The notes: generated by a model not told the origin, from the sequence alone. Numbered from the stretch's first letter, positions 1 to 8,432 are shown. The stretch is 64,000 nt of DNA from Mesorhizobium helmanticense (GCF_003034915.1 NZ_PZJX01000003.1:1-64000); one strand, 5' to 3'. Program-made: numbers and translations.

Positions 1-16
1 GCCGGCGTCGAAAAAA

Positions 17-1438
17 TCAACTCCCAGGCGGGCTCACCGGCTCCAGCGTCTTGGGCGTCGTCAGCCTGCCATGACCCGAAACGGCGTTGCCGGCGTCGGG
101 CGCCAGCCGCATGAAAGTCAGCGATGCCGCCGCTGACACCGCCGCCACGATGAAGAAGGCGATGTGGAAGTCGGCCAGCCGCAGCGGTCCGCCATGGATC
201 GACGTCGACACTTCCAGTATGCCGCCGGCCAGCGCCACGCCGAGCGCGATCGACAATTGCTGGAACACCGCCGTGATCGGCGTTGCCTTGCTGGTATCTT
301 CGGCCGACACCTCGGCATAGGAGAGCGCGTTGACGCCGGTGAAGAACATCGAGCGGATGAAGCCGCCGACCAGCAATATGGCAAGCATCAGCGCATAGGG
401 CGTTTCGGGGGTGAAGAGGCCGTAGATGGCGATCGACCCGGCGGCGATCAGCGAACCCCAGATCAGTACACGGCGGAATCCGGCGAGCCGGAAGATCAGC
501 GCGGTGACAAGCTTCATGCCGATGGCGCCGATCGCCGAGACGAAGGTGATCATGCCCGACTGGAATGGCGTCAGCCCGAAGCCGATCTGGAACATCAGCG
601 GGAGCAAGAACGGCACCGCGCCGATGCCGATGCGAAACAGCGAGCCGCCAAGCACGGACGAACGGAACACCTGGTTGCGGAACAACTCCAGCGCCAGCAG
701 CGGGTTTGCGGCGCGCCGGGCATGCAGGAGGTAGAGCGCACCCGACACCAGGCCGACCGCCACGGTGATGAGGCCGGCCATCGGCGGCAAAGCGGGCAGG
801 CTGACCACGGAAAGACCGAAGACGACCCCCGATGCCGCAAGCCCACTCAGCACGAAACCGGTGAAATCGAGCGGCGGGGTCTCCATGGCATCTGTTTCCG
901 GCAGGAAGCGGGTGGCGAGCCAGATGCCCATCAGGCCGATCGGCACGTTGATCAGGAAGATCCAGTGCCAGGTGAAATAGGTGGTGATGAAGCCGCCGAC
1001 CGGCGGCCCGACGAGTGGGCCGACCAGTGCCGGCACGGTCAGCCAGGACATTGCGGCGACGAGTTCGCTTTTCGGCGTGGCGCGCACCAGCACCAGGCGT
1101 CCCACAGGCGTCATCATGGCGCCGCCAATGCCTTGCAGGAAGCGCGACACCACGAAGGCCGGAAGCGAATTGGAGAAGGCGCAGGCGATCGAACCGACGA
1201 TGAAGACGGCGATTGCGGCGCGAAACACATTCTTGGCGCCGAAGCGGTCGGCCATCCAGCCGCTGATCGGAATGAAGATCGCCAGCGACACCAGATAGGC
1301 CGTCAGCGCCAGCTTCAGCGCGATCGGGCTGGTGTGGATATCGACGGCAATCGCCGGCAGCGATGTCGCTATCACGGTCGAATCCATGTTCTCCATGAAA
1401 AGAGCGACCGCCAGGATAAGCGGGATGATGCGGTTCAA
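17..1438 (-). CDS. MFS multidrug exporter, EmrB/QacA (DHA2) type
   Basis: Predicted inner-membrane proton-driven drug exporter with about 14 hydrophobic segments. The N-terminal stretch MENMDSTVIATSLPAIAVD followed by ISGWMADRFGAKNVFR is the conserved region of the DHA2 family, and motif C-like glycine/proline-rich text (PALVGPLVGPPVGGF) follows near residue 155. I start it at the TTG at 1438 (LNRIIPL...), preceded by AGGG at good spacing; the same frame stays open to an ATG at 1534, but those extra 32 residues are polar, lack a ribosome-binding site and do not look like the family. It stands alone, transcribed away from the repeat-bracketed island next to it. Substrate cannot be inferred. 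Family call is solid, exact start is not. Confidence 0.88.
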   Translation of the reverse strand: MNRIIPLILAVALFMENMDSTVIATSLPAIAVDIHTSPIALKLALTAYLVSLAIFIPISGWMADRFGAKNVFRAAIAVFIVGSIACAFSNSLPAFVVSRFLQGIGGAMMTPVGRLVLVRATPKSELVAAMSWLTVPALVGPLVGPPVGGFITTYFTWHWIFLINVPIGLMGIWLATRFLPETDAMETPPLDFTGFVLSGLAASGVVFGLSVVSLPALPPMAGLITVAVGLVSGALYLLHARRAANPLLALELFRNQVFRSSVLGGSLFRIGIGAVPFLLPLMFQIGFGLTPFQSGMITFVSAIGAIGMKLVTALIFRLAGFRRVLIWGSLIAAGSIAIYGLFTPETPYALMLAILLVGGFIRSMFFTGVNALSYAEVSAEDTSKATPITAVFQQLSIALGVALAGGILEVSTSIHGGPLRLADFHIAFFIVAAVSAAASLTFMRLAPDAGNAVSGHGRLTTPKTLEPVSPPGS

Positions 1439-1912
1439 GGGAACGCCCTGATTTGTCTTCGCGATTCTAGGGGCCAGGCTTGGGGGCGAGCCGGCATGAC
1501 GGGCGGTTATCACGGCTCGGTTCGGATGTCGCATTAAATTGCTGTTACTTTTGTGCGATCGCTACCCTTGGTGGTGTCATTTCGGCCAAACCCCATAGTT
1601 TGGGCCATCGCAGACTGTTCACACCAAACAGATGGCGTCCCACATTTGCGACGGTTTGCGTCTGCCAATCTCCCATAACGTTCGCCCCAAGGTGCGGGCC
1701 GATCCACGAAGGCGAGGCATTGGCGAAGGCGATTATCGAGACGGTCGAACGGTTTTCGGGATCAGTTAGTTCTTCAGCTCCAAAAATTCGTGTTTTAGCC
1801 GCGACCCTTGGCGCGCCATCGTGATATCTTCTTTTTATGAGGACGCGGGTTTTCATCGTCGCGGCAGCAATATGTCAAAACGTCCTCGGCAGAACGAACG
1901 AGGGGAATCAAC
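1439..1912. other. Gene-poor left part of the island between the MFS gene and guaB
   Basis: About 470 bases with no convincing gene. A minus-strand frame at 1545-1856 (103 aa) is open but has no ribosome-binding site, no recognisable domain and reads through the 26-bp direct repeat in a frame different from the one used at the other repeat copy. The first copy of that repeat (1584-1609) is the only notable content. Confidence 0.5.
1584..1609. repeat. 26-bp direct repeat, left copy
   Basis: Positions 1584-1609 match 3215-3240 in all 26 bases (begins GGCCAAACCCCATAG, ends TTTGGGCCATC); the flanking base differs on each side. The repeat has weak internal dyad symmetry (GGCCAAA against TTTGGGCC). 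A further short similarity, CTACC(C)TTGGT, lies upstream of both copies at slightly different distances, so the two copies may be parts of a longer diverged duplication. The two copies bracket about 1.6 kb of gene-poor DNA. Confidence 0.9.
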
Positions 1913-2068
1913 ATGGACACAAAGCTTCGCACTCTCATTCTGTGCGCCATCATCACGACGCTCGCAGCCTGTACGACCTACACGAACCCGACACCCGAGC
2001 AGTCGGCTGAGGCAGCAAAGATCGCCTCGGAGAATCAGTCGACGGCCGACGACGGGGGGATGCAATGA
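1913..2068 (+). CDS. Small lipoprotein, 51 aa
   Basis: A short gene begins at ATG 1913 behind a good ribosome-binding site (AGGGG, about 1900-1905) and ends at TGA 2068. The product starts MDTKLRTLILCAIITTLAAC: a lysine/arginine n-region, a hydrophobic core and a LAAC lipobox with Cys20, so it should be lipidated and anchored to a membrane. The 31-residue mature part is small, polar and acidic (TTYTNPTPEQSAEAAK near its start). It resembles entericidin-like small lipoproteins only in architecture; I do not recognise a family. It lies inside the island bracketed by the 26-bp repeats and may be cargo of it. Confidence rests on the coincidence of ribosome-binding site, signal sequence and lipobox. 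Confidence 0.7.
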   Translation: MDTKLRTLILCAIITTLAACTTYTNPTPEQSAEAAKIASENQSTADDGGMQ

Positions 2069-2224
2069 AGTACGTTGCGGCCCTTGAATAATTCAACCTC
2101 AATCGTCCAGCTAGGTGCGCAGGCCCTTGCAGCGCAACGGTCGTAGGACTCGCCCGAGGCGCGGTTCCCATTCGGGCACCCATTGAGCCCGTCAAGAGCC
2201 CTTCAGCGCCTGCGAAGATGTCGA

Positions 2225-2356
2225 TCACTCGCCCGGGTCCAGTGGCTTGTGCCACCACCATTTCAAGAAGCGGGCAATCGCGATCAGACCGGCGACGACG
2301 CCGAACACGCTTGCGGTCAGGGTGAGCACCTGGCCAAGATCGAGGGTGATTATCAT
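2225..2356 (-). CDS. Small membrane protein, 43 aa
   Basis: Read on the minus strand from ATG 2356 with AAGGAA about nine bases upstream. The product begins MIITLDLGQVLTLTASVFG and has one hydrophobic segment (about residues 9-29) followed by a basic and aromatic tail (RFLKWWWHKPLDPGE). This single-span, positive-inside layout suggests a small inner-membrane protein. Similar short proteins occur in phage and plasmid regions, which would suit the island context, but I cannot assign a family. It could also be a type I toxin-like peptide; nothing resembling an antisense RNA gene was identified to support that. Confidence 0.55.
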   Translation of the reverse strand: MIITLDLGQVLTLTASVFGVVAGLIAIARFLKWWWHKPLDPGE

Positions 2357-2479
2357 GGGAGCGTTCCTTTCAAGACAAATCTCGCCATTGAGAAAAGTTC
2401 TAAAAGGAACTGCAAAGATAGACGCAGGCATCAGGCGCCATGCCAACAGGGGTACCCCCCTTTGTTCCCGGAGAAGAAT

Positions 2480-2546
2480 GCGGAACAAACGGCATGAACT
2501 GGAATGAAGTGGAACCAACGGGAACGAACGGAATGAACGGGCATGA
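2480..2546. repeat. Low-complexity GGAAC/GGAATGAAC repeats
   Basis: Degenerate short direct repeats of the type GGAACNAACGG and GGAATGAAC occur about six times in this stretch. In the plus-strand open frame through here they would encode a degenerate GTNGMN pattern, but that frame shows no other sign of coding. Function unknown; such arrays are common near replication or control regions of mobile elements. Confidence 0.45.
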
Positions 2547-2738
2547 ATGCACCGATCACGTTTCCGTGAATGCGGGCGAGGGCGCAATCGGGGACACGTT
2601 TATCGCAAACAGATATTGCGGCGCATTTGCTAGGTCTCGCGCGCTGGCAGGGCACGGTTCATAATGTCGGGCCATAAGTTGCGGCGATTGCCGGGCGAGA
2701 TGCATCGCCGCGCGGGTGTCATGTTGCGCTGATCGACG

Positions 2739-2819
2739 TCACCAGTCCGCTGGTAGGTCCAAGTGTGCGACGACTATTGCGGCCGCGTTAAAGTACTGAG
2801 GATCTACGTCCTCGTTCAT
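2739..2819 (-). CDS. Possible 26-aa ORF or truncated gene start
   Basis: On the minus strand an ATG at 2819 follows AGGAACGAAACG, a reasonable ribosome-binding site. It opens a frame reading MNEDVDPQYFNAAAIVVAHL and six more residues before TGA at 2739. The composition looks coding, and the abrupt end suggests the start of a gene that has been interrupted. No domain is recognised. Weak call. Confidence 0.3.
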   Translation of the reverse strand: MNEDVDPQYFNAAAIVVAHLDLPADW

Positions 2820-2907
2820 CGTTTCGTTCCTATCGTTTGCCACAGGGGGCGTGTGGCGATGCGGCCTCAAATCGGGCCATTTTGATGCCGTTTTGGTGCT
2901 GTCAGGG

Positions 2908-3090
2908 CGTTGTCACGATCTCGTCACGGCGTTTCGTGGTTGGGCCGCTATCAAACATTGGGTGTCATGGGGGTTAAATATAATTCAAATTAAAGGGGGT
3001 GTATAAAATACGTCGAGTAGAACGTACCCCATGACGCCGTGACAACGTGACAAAACGCCGTGACAACGTGACAAAACGCCGTGACAACCC
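2908..3090. repeat. Iteron-like GTGAC repeats with AT-rich core
   Basis: A 21-bp unit that begins ACGCCGTGAC and ends GTGACAAA is repeated 2.7 times from 3034 to about 3091. An inverted relative of the same unit lies at 2908-2934 (TTGTCAC...CGTCACGGCGTTT). Between them is an AT-rich stretch (about 2973-3010) flanked by a perfect 9-bp inverted repeat, GTCATGGGG at 2964-2972 and CCCCATGAC at 3027-3035. Iterons next to AT-rich DNA are the usual layout of a replication origin or of a multi-site operator. No replication gene is present in the island. Confidence 0.75.
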
Positions 3091-3129
3091 CTGTTTTCTA
3101 CACGGGCAAGACGTGCGGCATGTAGCACC

Positions 3130-3327
3130 TCAAGACTCATGCTGCATCATTTCCCACTGATCTTGTTCAACCCAATCTACCTTGGTCCCACTGACGAATT
3201 GGTGGCGGCTATCAGGCCAAACCCCATAGTTTGGGCCATCTGCAATCATCGGCTTTTCATCGGCCACGGGACGTGTTACGAGCCAGCGCCAATCCTGAAA
3301 GGGAAGAAACGAGTCGGCGCTGTCCAT
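3130..3327 (-). CDS. Possible 65-aa protein overlapping the right 26-bp repeat
   Basis: The minus-strand frame from ATG 3327 to 3130 has a plausible coding composition: MDSADSFLPFQDWRWLVTRP at the start and DGPNYGVWPDSRHQFVSGTK in the middle. The 26-bp repeat encodes DGPNYGVWP here. In the left repeat copy the same frame has a stop just upstream and another right after GVWPK, so that copy would be a fragment. No ribosome-binding site is evident and no family is recognised. It lies antisense to the guaB leader. Confidence 0.35.
   Translation of the reverse strand: MDSADSFLPFQDWRWLVTRPVADEKPMIADGPNYGVWPDSRHQFVSGTKVDWVEQDQWEMMQHES
3215..3240. repeat. 26-bp direct repeat, right copy
   Basis: Exact partner of 1584-1609. 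It ends 142 bases upstream of the guaB start codon, so the island lies directly against the guaB leader. No integrase gene is visible inside the repeat pair. Confidence 0.9.
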
Positions 3328-3382
3328 TCCGGTCCAGCGCTTTTTTGTATTCCCCCGCACTTTTGTACACCAAGGGCTGGCC

Positions 3383-4885
3383 ATGGCAAAAATCATCGAA
3401 ACGTCCACGGGCGCACTGGCGCTGACATTTGACGACGTGCTGTTGCAGCCCGGTCATTCCGAGGTCATGCCCGGCGAGACCGACATCCGCACCCGCATTG
3501 CCGGCGACATCGACCTCAACGTACCGATCCTGTCGGCCGCCATGGATACGGTCACCGAGGCGCGACTTGCGATCGCCATGGCCCAGGCCGGCGGCATCGG
3601 CGTCATCCATCGCAACTTTACGCCGGCCGAACAGGCCGAGCAGGTGCGGCAGGTCAAGAAATTCGAATCCGGCATGGTGGTCAACCCCGTTACCATCGGC
3701 CCGGACGCCACGCTCGCCGACGCGCTGGCGCTGATGCGCACCTACTCGATTTCAGGCATCCCCGTGGTCGAGAATGGCGGCGCCGGCGGCCACACGGTCG
3801 GCCGGCTGGTCGGCATCCTGACCAACCGCGACGTGCGCTTCGCCTCCGATCCGGCGCAGAAGGTCTACGAATTGATGACCCGCGACAAGCTGATCACGGT
3901 CAAGGAGAATGTCGACCAGGACGAGGCCAAGCGCCTGCTCCACCAGCACCGCATCGAAAAGCTGGTTGTCGTCGACAAATCAGGCAATTGCGTCGGCCTG
4001 ATCACCGTCAAGGACATCGAGAAGTCGCAGCTCAATCCGCACGCCACCAAGGATGCGCAGGGGCGGCTACGCGCCGCGGCCGCCACCAGCGTCGGCGATG
4101 ACGGCTTCGAGCGCGCCGAGCGCCTCATCGATGCCGGCGTCGACCTTCTGGTGATCGACACCGCGCATGGCCACTCGCAGCGCGTGCTCGACGCGGTGAC
4201 GCGCGCCAAGAAACTGTCCAATTCCGTCCGCATCCTGGCTGGCAACGTCGCCACATCAGAAGGCACGCTGGCGCTGATCGACGCCGGCGCCGACGCCGTC
4301 AAGGTTGGAATCGGGCCGGGCTCCATCTGCACCACCCGTATCGTTGCCGGTGTCGGCATGCCGCAGCTCTCGGCGATCATGTCGGCGGTCGAGACGGCGC
4401 ATAAATCGGGTGTCTCGGTCATCGCCGATGGCGGCATCAAATATTCCGGCGATCTGGCCAAGGCGCTCGCCGCCGGCGCCAGCGCCGCCATGATCGGTTC
4501 GCTGCTGGCCGGCACCGACGAGAGCCCTGGCGAGGTCTATCTGCACCAGGGCCGCTCCTTCAAGGCCTATCGCGGCATGGGCTCGGTTGGCGCCATGGCC
4601 CGCGGTTCGGCCGATCGCTACTTCCAGGCCGAGGTGCGCGACACGCTGAAACTGGTTCCCGAGGGCATCGAAGGGCAGGTTCCCTACAAGGGACCCGTGT
4701 CCGGCGTGCTGCACCAGCTTGCAGGCGGCCTGAAAGCCGCTATGGGTTATGTCGGCGGCCGCGACCTTGCCGATTTCCGCGACCGCGCCACTTTTGTTCG
4801 CATATCCAACGCCGGACTTCGTGAAAGCCACGCCCATGACGTCACGATTACCCGCGAAAGCCCGAATTATCCCGGCGGAATTTGA
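3383..4885 (+). CDS. guaB: Inosine-5'-monophosphate dehydrogenase
   Basis: Cytoplasmic IMP dehydrogenase, oxidising IMP to XMP with NAD+, the first committed step of guanine nucleotide synthesis. The 500-aa product has the standard length. The N-terminal TIM-barrel part starts [16 protein letters not shown]; two CBS domains occupy roughly residues 95-215 ([20 protein letters not shown]); the catalytic loop [13 protein letters not shown] places the active-site cysteine at residue 316; and the flap region includes [10 protein letters not shown]. The start codon ATG 3383 sits in CCATGG. The next gene starts 31 bases downstream and may be co-transcribed. The promoter must lie in or next to the repeat-bracketed island, so that DNA may affect expression. 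Confidence 0.98.
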   Translation: MAKIIETSTGALALTFDDVLLQPGHSEVMPGETDIRTRIAGDIDLNVPILSAAMDTVTEARLAIAMAQAGGIGVIHRNFTPAEQAEQVRQVKKFESGMVVNPVTIGPDATLADALALMRTYSISGIPVVENGGAGGHTVGRLVGILTNRDVRFASDPAQKVYELMTRDKLITVKENVDQDEAKRLLHQHRIEKLVVVDKSGNCVGLITVKDIEKSQLNPHATKDAQGRLRAAAATSVGDDGFERAERLIDAGVDLLVIDTAHGHSQRVLDAVTRAKKLSNSVRILAGNVATSEGTLALIDAGADAVKVGIGPGSICTTRIVAGVGMPQLSAIMSAVETAHKSGVSVIADGGIKYSGDLAKALAAGASAAMIGSLLAGTDESPGEVYLHQGRSFKAYRGMGSVGAMARGSADRYFQAEVRDTLKLVPEGIEGQVPYKGPVSGVLHQLAGGLKAAMGYVGGRDLADFRDRATFVRISNAGLRESHAHDVTITRESPNYPGGI

Positions 4886-4916
4886 TCGGAATGCCGTCGG
4901 GCGGAGCCTGACGGCA

Positions 4917-5456
4917 ATGATCCTGCGGCTGTCACGCCACGCCGCGGCGCTGTGTTTTGCATCCGCGGCGGTTTTCGTCGTCATGACGGTGCTGGAATTC
5001 TTCTATTTCCGCAGCCTCAGTGGCGGCCTGCCGTCGCTCGACATGCGCTTTGCCGGTTTCACACCGGACGAGGGCATGGCCTGGCTGACGGCGCTCGGCC
5101 GGCGCGGCGGTGAGATCATCCTGGTCTGGCACTATCTCACCTTCGACCTTCTGTTCCCGGCGCTGCTGTCGGTGACCATGGTCAGCCTGATCCTCGCCAC
5201 CGGACGGCGGCTGAAGAATTTCCGGGCAATGCCGGCGCAGCTGCAGTGCTTGCTTGCGGTTGTCCTGGTGTTGCCATACACGCTTGCCGATTATGCGCAG
5301 AACATAGCAGTGGCGCGGCTGTTGTCCGATTTCCTGTCGGCCAATCCGGATTCGCTGTCTTTCGCCTCGGCGCTGACCGTCACCAAATTCGCGCTTTTGG
5401 CGATACCCGTGATCGTCATTGCGGCTTTCACGCTGGCGGGCCAGAAACGGCCTTGA
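4917..5456 (+). CDS. Hypothetical membrane protein, 179 aa
   Basis: Begins MILRLSRHAAALCFASAAVF and contains about four or five hydrophobic segments, including one that starts at residue 9 and ones around EIILVWHYLTFDLLFPALLS, LQCLLAVVLVLPYTLADYAQ and the C-terminus. It looks like a small integral inner-membrane protein without catalytic motifs. The frame is open upstream into guaB, but ATG 4917 (GGAG at about 4902) avoids the overlap and gives a normal membrane-protein start. It is followed after 28 bases by a MAPEG-family gene in the same direction. Function unknown. Confidence 0.75.
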   Translation: MILRLSRHAAALCFASAAVFVVMTVLEFFYFRSLSGGLPSLDMRFAGFTPDEGMAWLTALGRRGGEIILVWHYLTFDLLFPALLSVTMVSLILATGRRLKNFRAMPAQLQCLLAVVLVLPYTLADYAQNIAVARLLSDFLSANPDSLSFASALTVTKFALLAIPVIVIAAFTLAGQKRP

Positions 5457-5484
5457 GATGGGATAGCAAGGGCGGAGGGGCTTC

Positions 5485-5904
5485 TTGAACCAGACCGCGA
5501 TCTTCTGGCCTGTCTTGGCGCAGGTGCTTCTGGTCTACATCGTCTATCTCGTGATAGGCCGCCGCAGATACGGCGCGGTGAGGTCAGGCGAGGCCAAGGC
5601 CGGCCAGTTCAAGACCCGTTCCACCGAACCGGCATCCAGCGTCACCGTTGCCAACAACCTCAGCAACCAGTTCGAACTGCCGGTGCTCTTCTACGTCCTG
5701 TGCCTGGCGCTGCACCAGACCAATGGCGTCAACTACCTGACGCTGGCCTTGATGTGGATTTTCGTCGCTTCGCGCTACGCCCACGCCTGGGTTCACCTGA
5801 CCACCAACAATCTGCGCTTCCGCAGCCGTGTTTTCTCCTTCGGCGCGGTGGTTCTCTTGCTGGCATGGATATGGTTCGCGCTCCACCTGCTGGCGGTCGT
5901 CTGA
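5485..5904 (+). CDS. MAPEG family membrane protein
   Basis: A 139-aa protein with four predicted membrane segments. The pattern NNLSNQFELPVLFYVLCLAL followed by a polar loop and SRYAHAWVHLTTNNLRFRS is typical of MAPEG proteins, the family of membrane-associated eicosanoid and glutathione metabolism enzymes; bacterial members are mostly uncharacterised. The start is TTG 5485, preceded by GGAGGGG at a good distance. It ends just before rnd, which runs in the opposite direction (convergent, 6 bases between stops). The family call is reasonably firm, but a glutathione-linked activity is only inferred. Confidence 0.82.
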   Translation: MNQTAIFWPVLAQVLLVYIVYLVIGRRRYGAVRSGEAKAGQFKTRSTEPASSVTVANNLSNQFELPVLFYVLCLALHQTNGVNYLTLALMWIFVASRYAHAWVHLTTNNLRFRSRVFSFGAVVLLLAWIWFALHLLAVV

Positions 5905-5910
5905 ACCGGG

Positions 5911-7062
5911 CTACAGGTCGAACACCGCGATCTTGCGCTTGTCGAACTTGATGCCGATCTCGCCGCGCACCAGCTTGAGCGCCACCTCGCCGAACACGGC
6001 CCGCCGCCAGCCTTGCAAGGCCGGCACGTCGGCGGCCTCGCCCTCGGCGGCGATACGGTCGATGTCGTCGCTGGAGGCCAGCACCTTCGAGGCGACGCCC
6101 TCCTTTTCGGCGACGATCCGCAAAAGCACTTTCAGCAATTCCGCTGCGGCATTGGAGCCTTCGGGCGGCTGAAAACTCTTCGGCAGCTTCGGCATATCTT
6201 CCCTGGGCAAGGCAAGCGCGCTGTTAACCGTGCCAAGCAGCGCCGTTGCCGTCGCCGACCGCTCCCAGCCCTTCGGCGTGGTGCGCAGCTTGCCGAGCGC
6301 CGCCGCATCGCGCGGCGCCTGCTGCGCGATCTCGTAGATGGCGTCGTCCTTGAGCACCCGGCCGCGCGGCACGTCGCGTTCGCGCGCTTCCCGCTCTCGC
6401 CAGGCCGCTACCGCCTGCACGATCGCAAGCTCCTGCGGCTTGCGCAGCCGCATCTTCAGCCGCTTCCAGGCATCCTCGGGATGCGGGTCATAGGTTTCGC
6501 GCGAGGTCAGCACCTCCATTTCCTCGTTCAGCCAATGGGCGCGGTTTTCCCGCTCAAGCTCGGCGCTGAGATGCTGGTAGACCTCGATCAGGTGGGTGAC
6601 GTCGGCAAGCGCATAGTCGAGCTGCTTGTCGGAAAGCGGGCGGTGACGCCAATCGGTGAAACGCGAGGATTTGTCGAGCCGCGCCCCGGTGACCCGCTGC
6701 ACAAGCTGGTCGTAGGAGACGCTGTCGCCGAAGCCGCAGACCATCGCCGCCACCTGGGTGTCGAACACGGGATGCGGAACCAGATCGCCGAGATGGACGA
6801 TGATTTCGATGTCCTGGCGCGCCGCATGGAAGACTTTGACGACCGCCTCATTGGCCATCAGTCTGAAGAACGGCTTCAGGTCGATGTCCGGCGACAAAGG
6901 ATCGATCAGCGCCGTCACGCCTGGCGCCGCCATCTGGATCAGGCAGAGGATCGGCCAGAAGGTGGTTTCGCGGATGAATTCGGTGTCGACAGTGACGAAG
7001 TCCGACTTTTCGAACGCGGCAAGAACGGTTTCGAGTTCTTTTTGGGTGGTGATGACGTGCAT
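5911..7062 (-). CDS. rnd: Ribonuclease D
   Basis: 3'-5' exoribonuclease acting in tRNA 3' maturation and RNA turnover. The 383-aa product has the DEDDy exonuclease domain: VDTEFIRE near residue 30 (first Asp/Glu pair), FHAARQDIEI (third acidic site) and LDYALADVTHLIEVY with the tyrosine-containing last motif. An HRDC-like helical domain follows (AVAAWREREARERDVPRGRV and on). I start at ATG 7062 (MHVITTQKE); a TTG 36 bases upstream would add twelve residues without family support. In many rhizobia rnd lies close to aspS; here about 4.8 kb of transporter genes separate them. Confidence 0.95.
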   Translation of the reverse strand: MHVITTQKELETVLAAFEKSDFVTVDTEFIRETTFWPILCLIQMAAPGVTALIDPLSPDIDLKPFFRLMANEAVVKVFHAARQDIEIIVHLGDLVPHPVFDTQVAAMVCGFGDSVSYDQLVQRVTGARLDKSSRFTDWRHRPLSDKQLDYALADVTHLIEVYQHLSAELERENRAHWLNEEMEVLTSRETYDPHPEDAWKRLKMRLRKPQELAIVQAVAAWREREARERDVPRGRVLKDDAIYEIAQQAPRDAAALGKLRTTPKGWERSATATALLGTVNSALALPREDMPKLPKSFQPPEGSNAAAELLKVLLRIVAEKEGVASKVLASSDDIDRIAAEGEAADVPALQGWRRAVFGEVALKLVRGEIGIKFDKRKIAVFDL

Positions 7063-7135
7063 CAAATCGCTTTTAACAAGGGGCAAGGTGTCCTTCAATT
7101 TCAGCCGCGCGGGCTTTCGTCAAGCCGCAGCACCA

Positions 7136-8383
7136 TCATCGGTGCTTCGTAGGTCCGTCGGAATCATCGTTGCGCTTGGCCAGCCGGGCGAAAATTGTCG
7201 ATGTCCGCAAAAGTGCGATGAAACGGCTGCGATGGCCCACCGGCACGCCGGATCGCACCTGCATCCGATAGAGAATGACGACAATGAAGACCACGTAGAC
7301 GACAGCGCAGAACACGAACAGGGCGCTTGGGCCGAAATATTGCATCGCCGTCGACGCGGCGAGCGGGCCGCCAATGGCGCCGAAGGAATAGAACAGCATC
7401 AGCGCCGCGTTGATCAGCACGAACTCGCCCTTGTCGGCGCGGTCGTTGGAATGCGCCGCCGACAGCGAGTAGAGCGGCATGGCGAAGCAGCCGAAGATGA
7501 AAACGATCAGGAAATTGAGGAACGGGTTGCTCCCCGCCAAGAACCCCAGCGCAAGTGCGGCAAACATTGCGCAGCACGTTGTCACCAACAGCACCGAGCG
7601 CCGGTCCCAGCGGTCGGAAAGATAGCCGAGCGGGTACTGGATGATGGCGCCGCCGAAGATGCCGACACTGACAAAGGTGACGACGTCGGCAACCGACATG
7701 CCGATCTGCTCGGCATAGACCGGCGACAAAGTGCGGAAGGCGCTGTTGGTGACCCCGACGGCGATGCAGCCGAAGCAGCCGAGCGGCGAAATCCGCCAGA
7801 CCCGTGCCAGGTCGAGCTTGACGTTTTCGGGAGCGGCGGGATTGGAGCGGTCGCCGAGCGACACCGGCACCAGCGAGAGCGTGATCATGATCGACATGAT
7901 GGCGAAGATGGCGAAGCCGCCGGCGCCGAAGATCGGGATCAGGAACTGCGCGCCGGTAACCGAACCGATGTCGACCATCCGGTAGATCGCCAGCACGCGT
8001 GCGCGATCCTTGTTGGCGACCCCGGAATTGAGCCAGGCTTCCATGATGGTGAACAGGCCGGCAAAGCAGAAGCCGCCGGCAAAGCGCACCGCGCACCACA
8101 TGACCGGGTCGATGACCAGCACCAGGAGCAGCGTGCCGGCCGACGCAATCGCCGCCAGCGCTGAAAAGGCGCGCACATGGCCGACCGCCTTCATGATGCG
8201 GGTGACGGCGAGGCAGCCGAGCAGGAAGCCGGCGAAGTAGAATGTGCCCATCAGCCCGATGGTCGAGGCGGGAAACCCTTCCTGCGCGCCGCGCAGCGCG
8301 ATCAGCGTGCTCTGCAGGCCATTGCCGCCCAGCAGGATGCCGGCGGCAATGAGGAGCGGGATCAGCGGGCGGATGGAGGACAT
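7136..8383 (-). CDS. MFS transporter
   Basis: A 415-aa permease of the major facilitator superfamily with about twelve hydrophobic segments. It begins MSSIRPLIPLLIAAGILLGG and carries GFLLGCLAVTRIMKAVGHVR, the usual loop 2-3 region. It resembles the YcaD-like branch of the superfamily, whose substrates are unknown. The start is placed at ATG 8383; a TTG four codons upstream is also possible. It is transcribed away from the sugar ABC genes, sharing a 212-base intergenic region with them, and shows no regulator next to it. Confidence 0.85.
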   Translation of the reverse strand: MSSIRPLIPLLIAAGILLGGNGLQSTLIALRGAQEGFPASTIGLMGTFYFAGFLLGCLAVTRIMKAVGHVRAFSALAAIASAGTLLLVLVIDPVMWCAVRFAGGFCFAGLFTIMEAWLNSGVANKDRARVLAIYRMVDIGSVTGAQFLIPIFGAGGFAIFAIMSIMITLSLVPVSLGDRSNPAAPENVKLDLARVWRISPLGCFGCIAVGVTNSAFRTLSPVYAEQIGMSVADVVTFVSVGIFGGAIIQYPLGYLSDRWDRRSVLLVTTCCAMFAALALGFLAGSNPFLNFLIVFIFGCFAMPLYSLSAAHSNDRADKGEFVLINAALMLFYSFGAIGGPLAASTAMQYFGPSALFVFCAVVYVVFIVVILYRMQVRSGVPVGHRSRFIALLRTSTIFARLAKRNDDSDGPTKHR

Positions 8384-8432
8384 GAAGGAAGGCAATCACT
8401 TTTCGTTGATCCTTTCTGGACCATCGCTCCCA

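Noticed and set aside
164..1537. 457-aa plus-strand open frame
   Set aside because: Antisense to the MFS exporter; arginine/glutamine/histidine-rich low-complexity translation typical of the opposite strand of GC-rich membrane genes; no ribosome-binding site or domain.
1545..1856. 103-aa minus-strand open frame in the island
   Set aside because: No ribosome-binding site, no recognisable family, and it reads the 26-bp repeat in a different frame from the better candidate at 3130-3327.
1584..3240. Integrative element with integrase or a tRNA attachment site
   Set aside because: No recombinase gene and no tRNA-like sequence is visible in or near the 26-bp repeats, so a mobile-element call would be unsupported; kept as a finding only.
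6758..8164. 468-aa plus-strand open frame
   Set aside because: Shadow of rnd and the neighbouring MFS gene; composition is that of an antisense frame.
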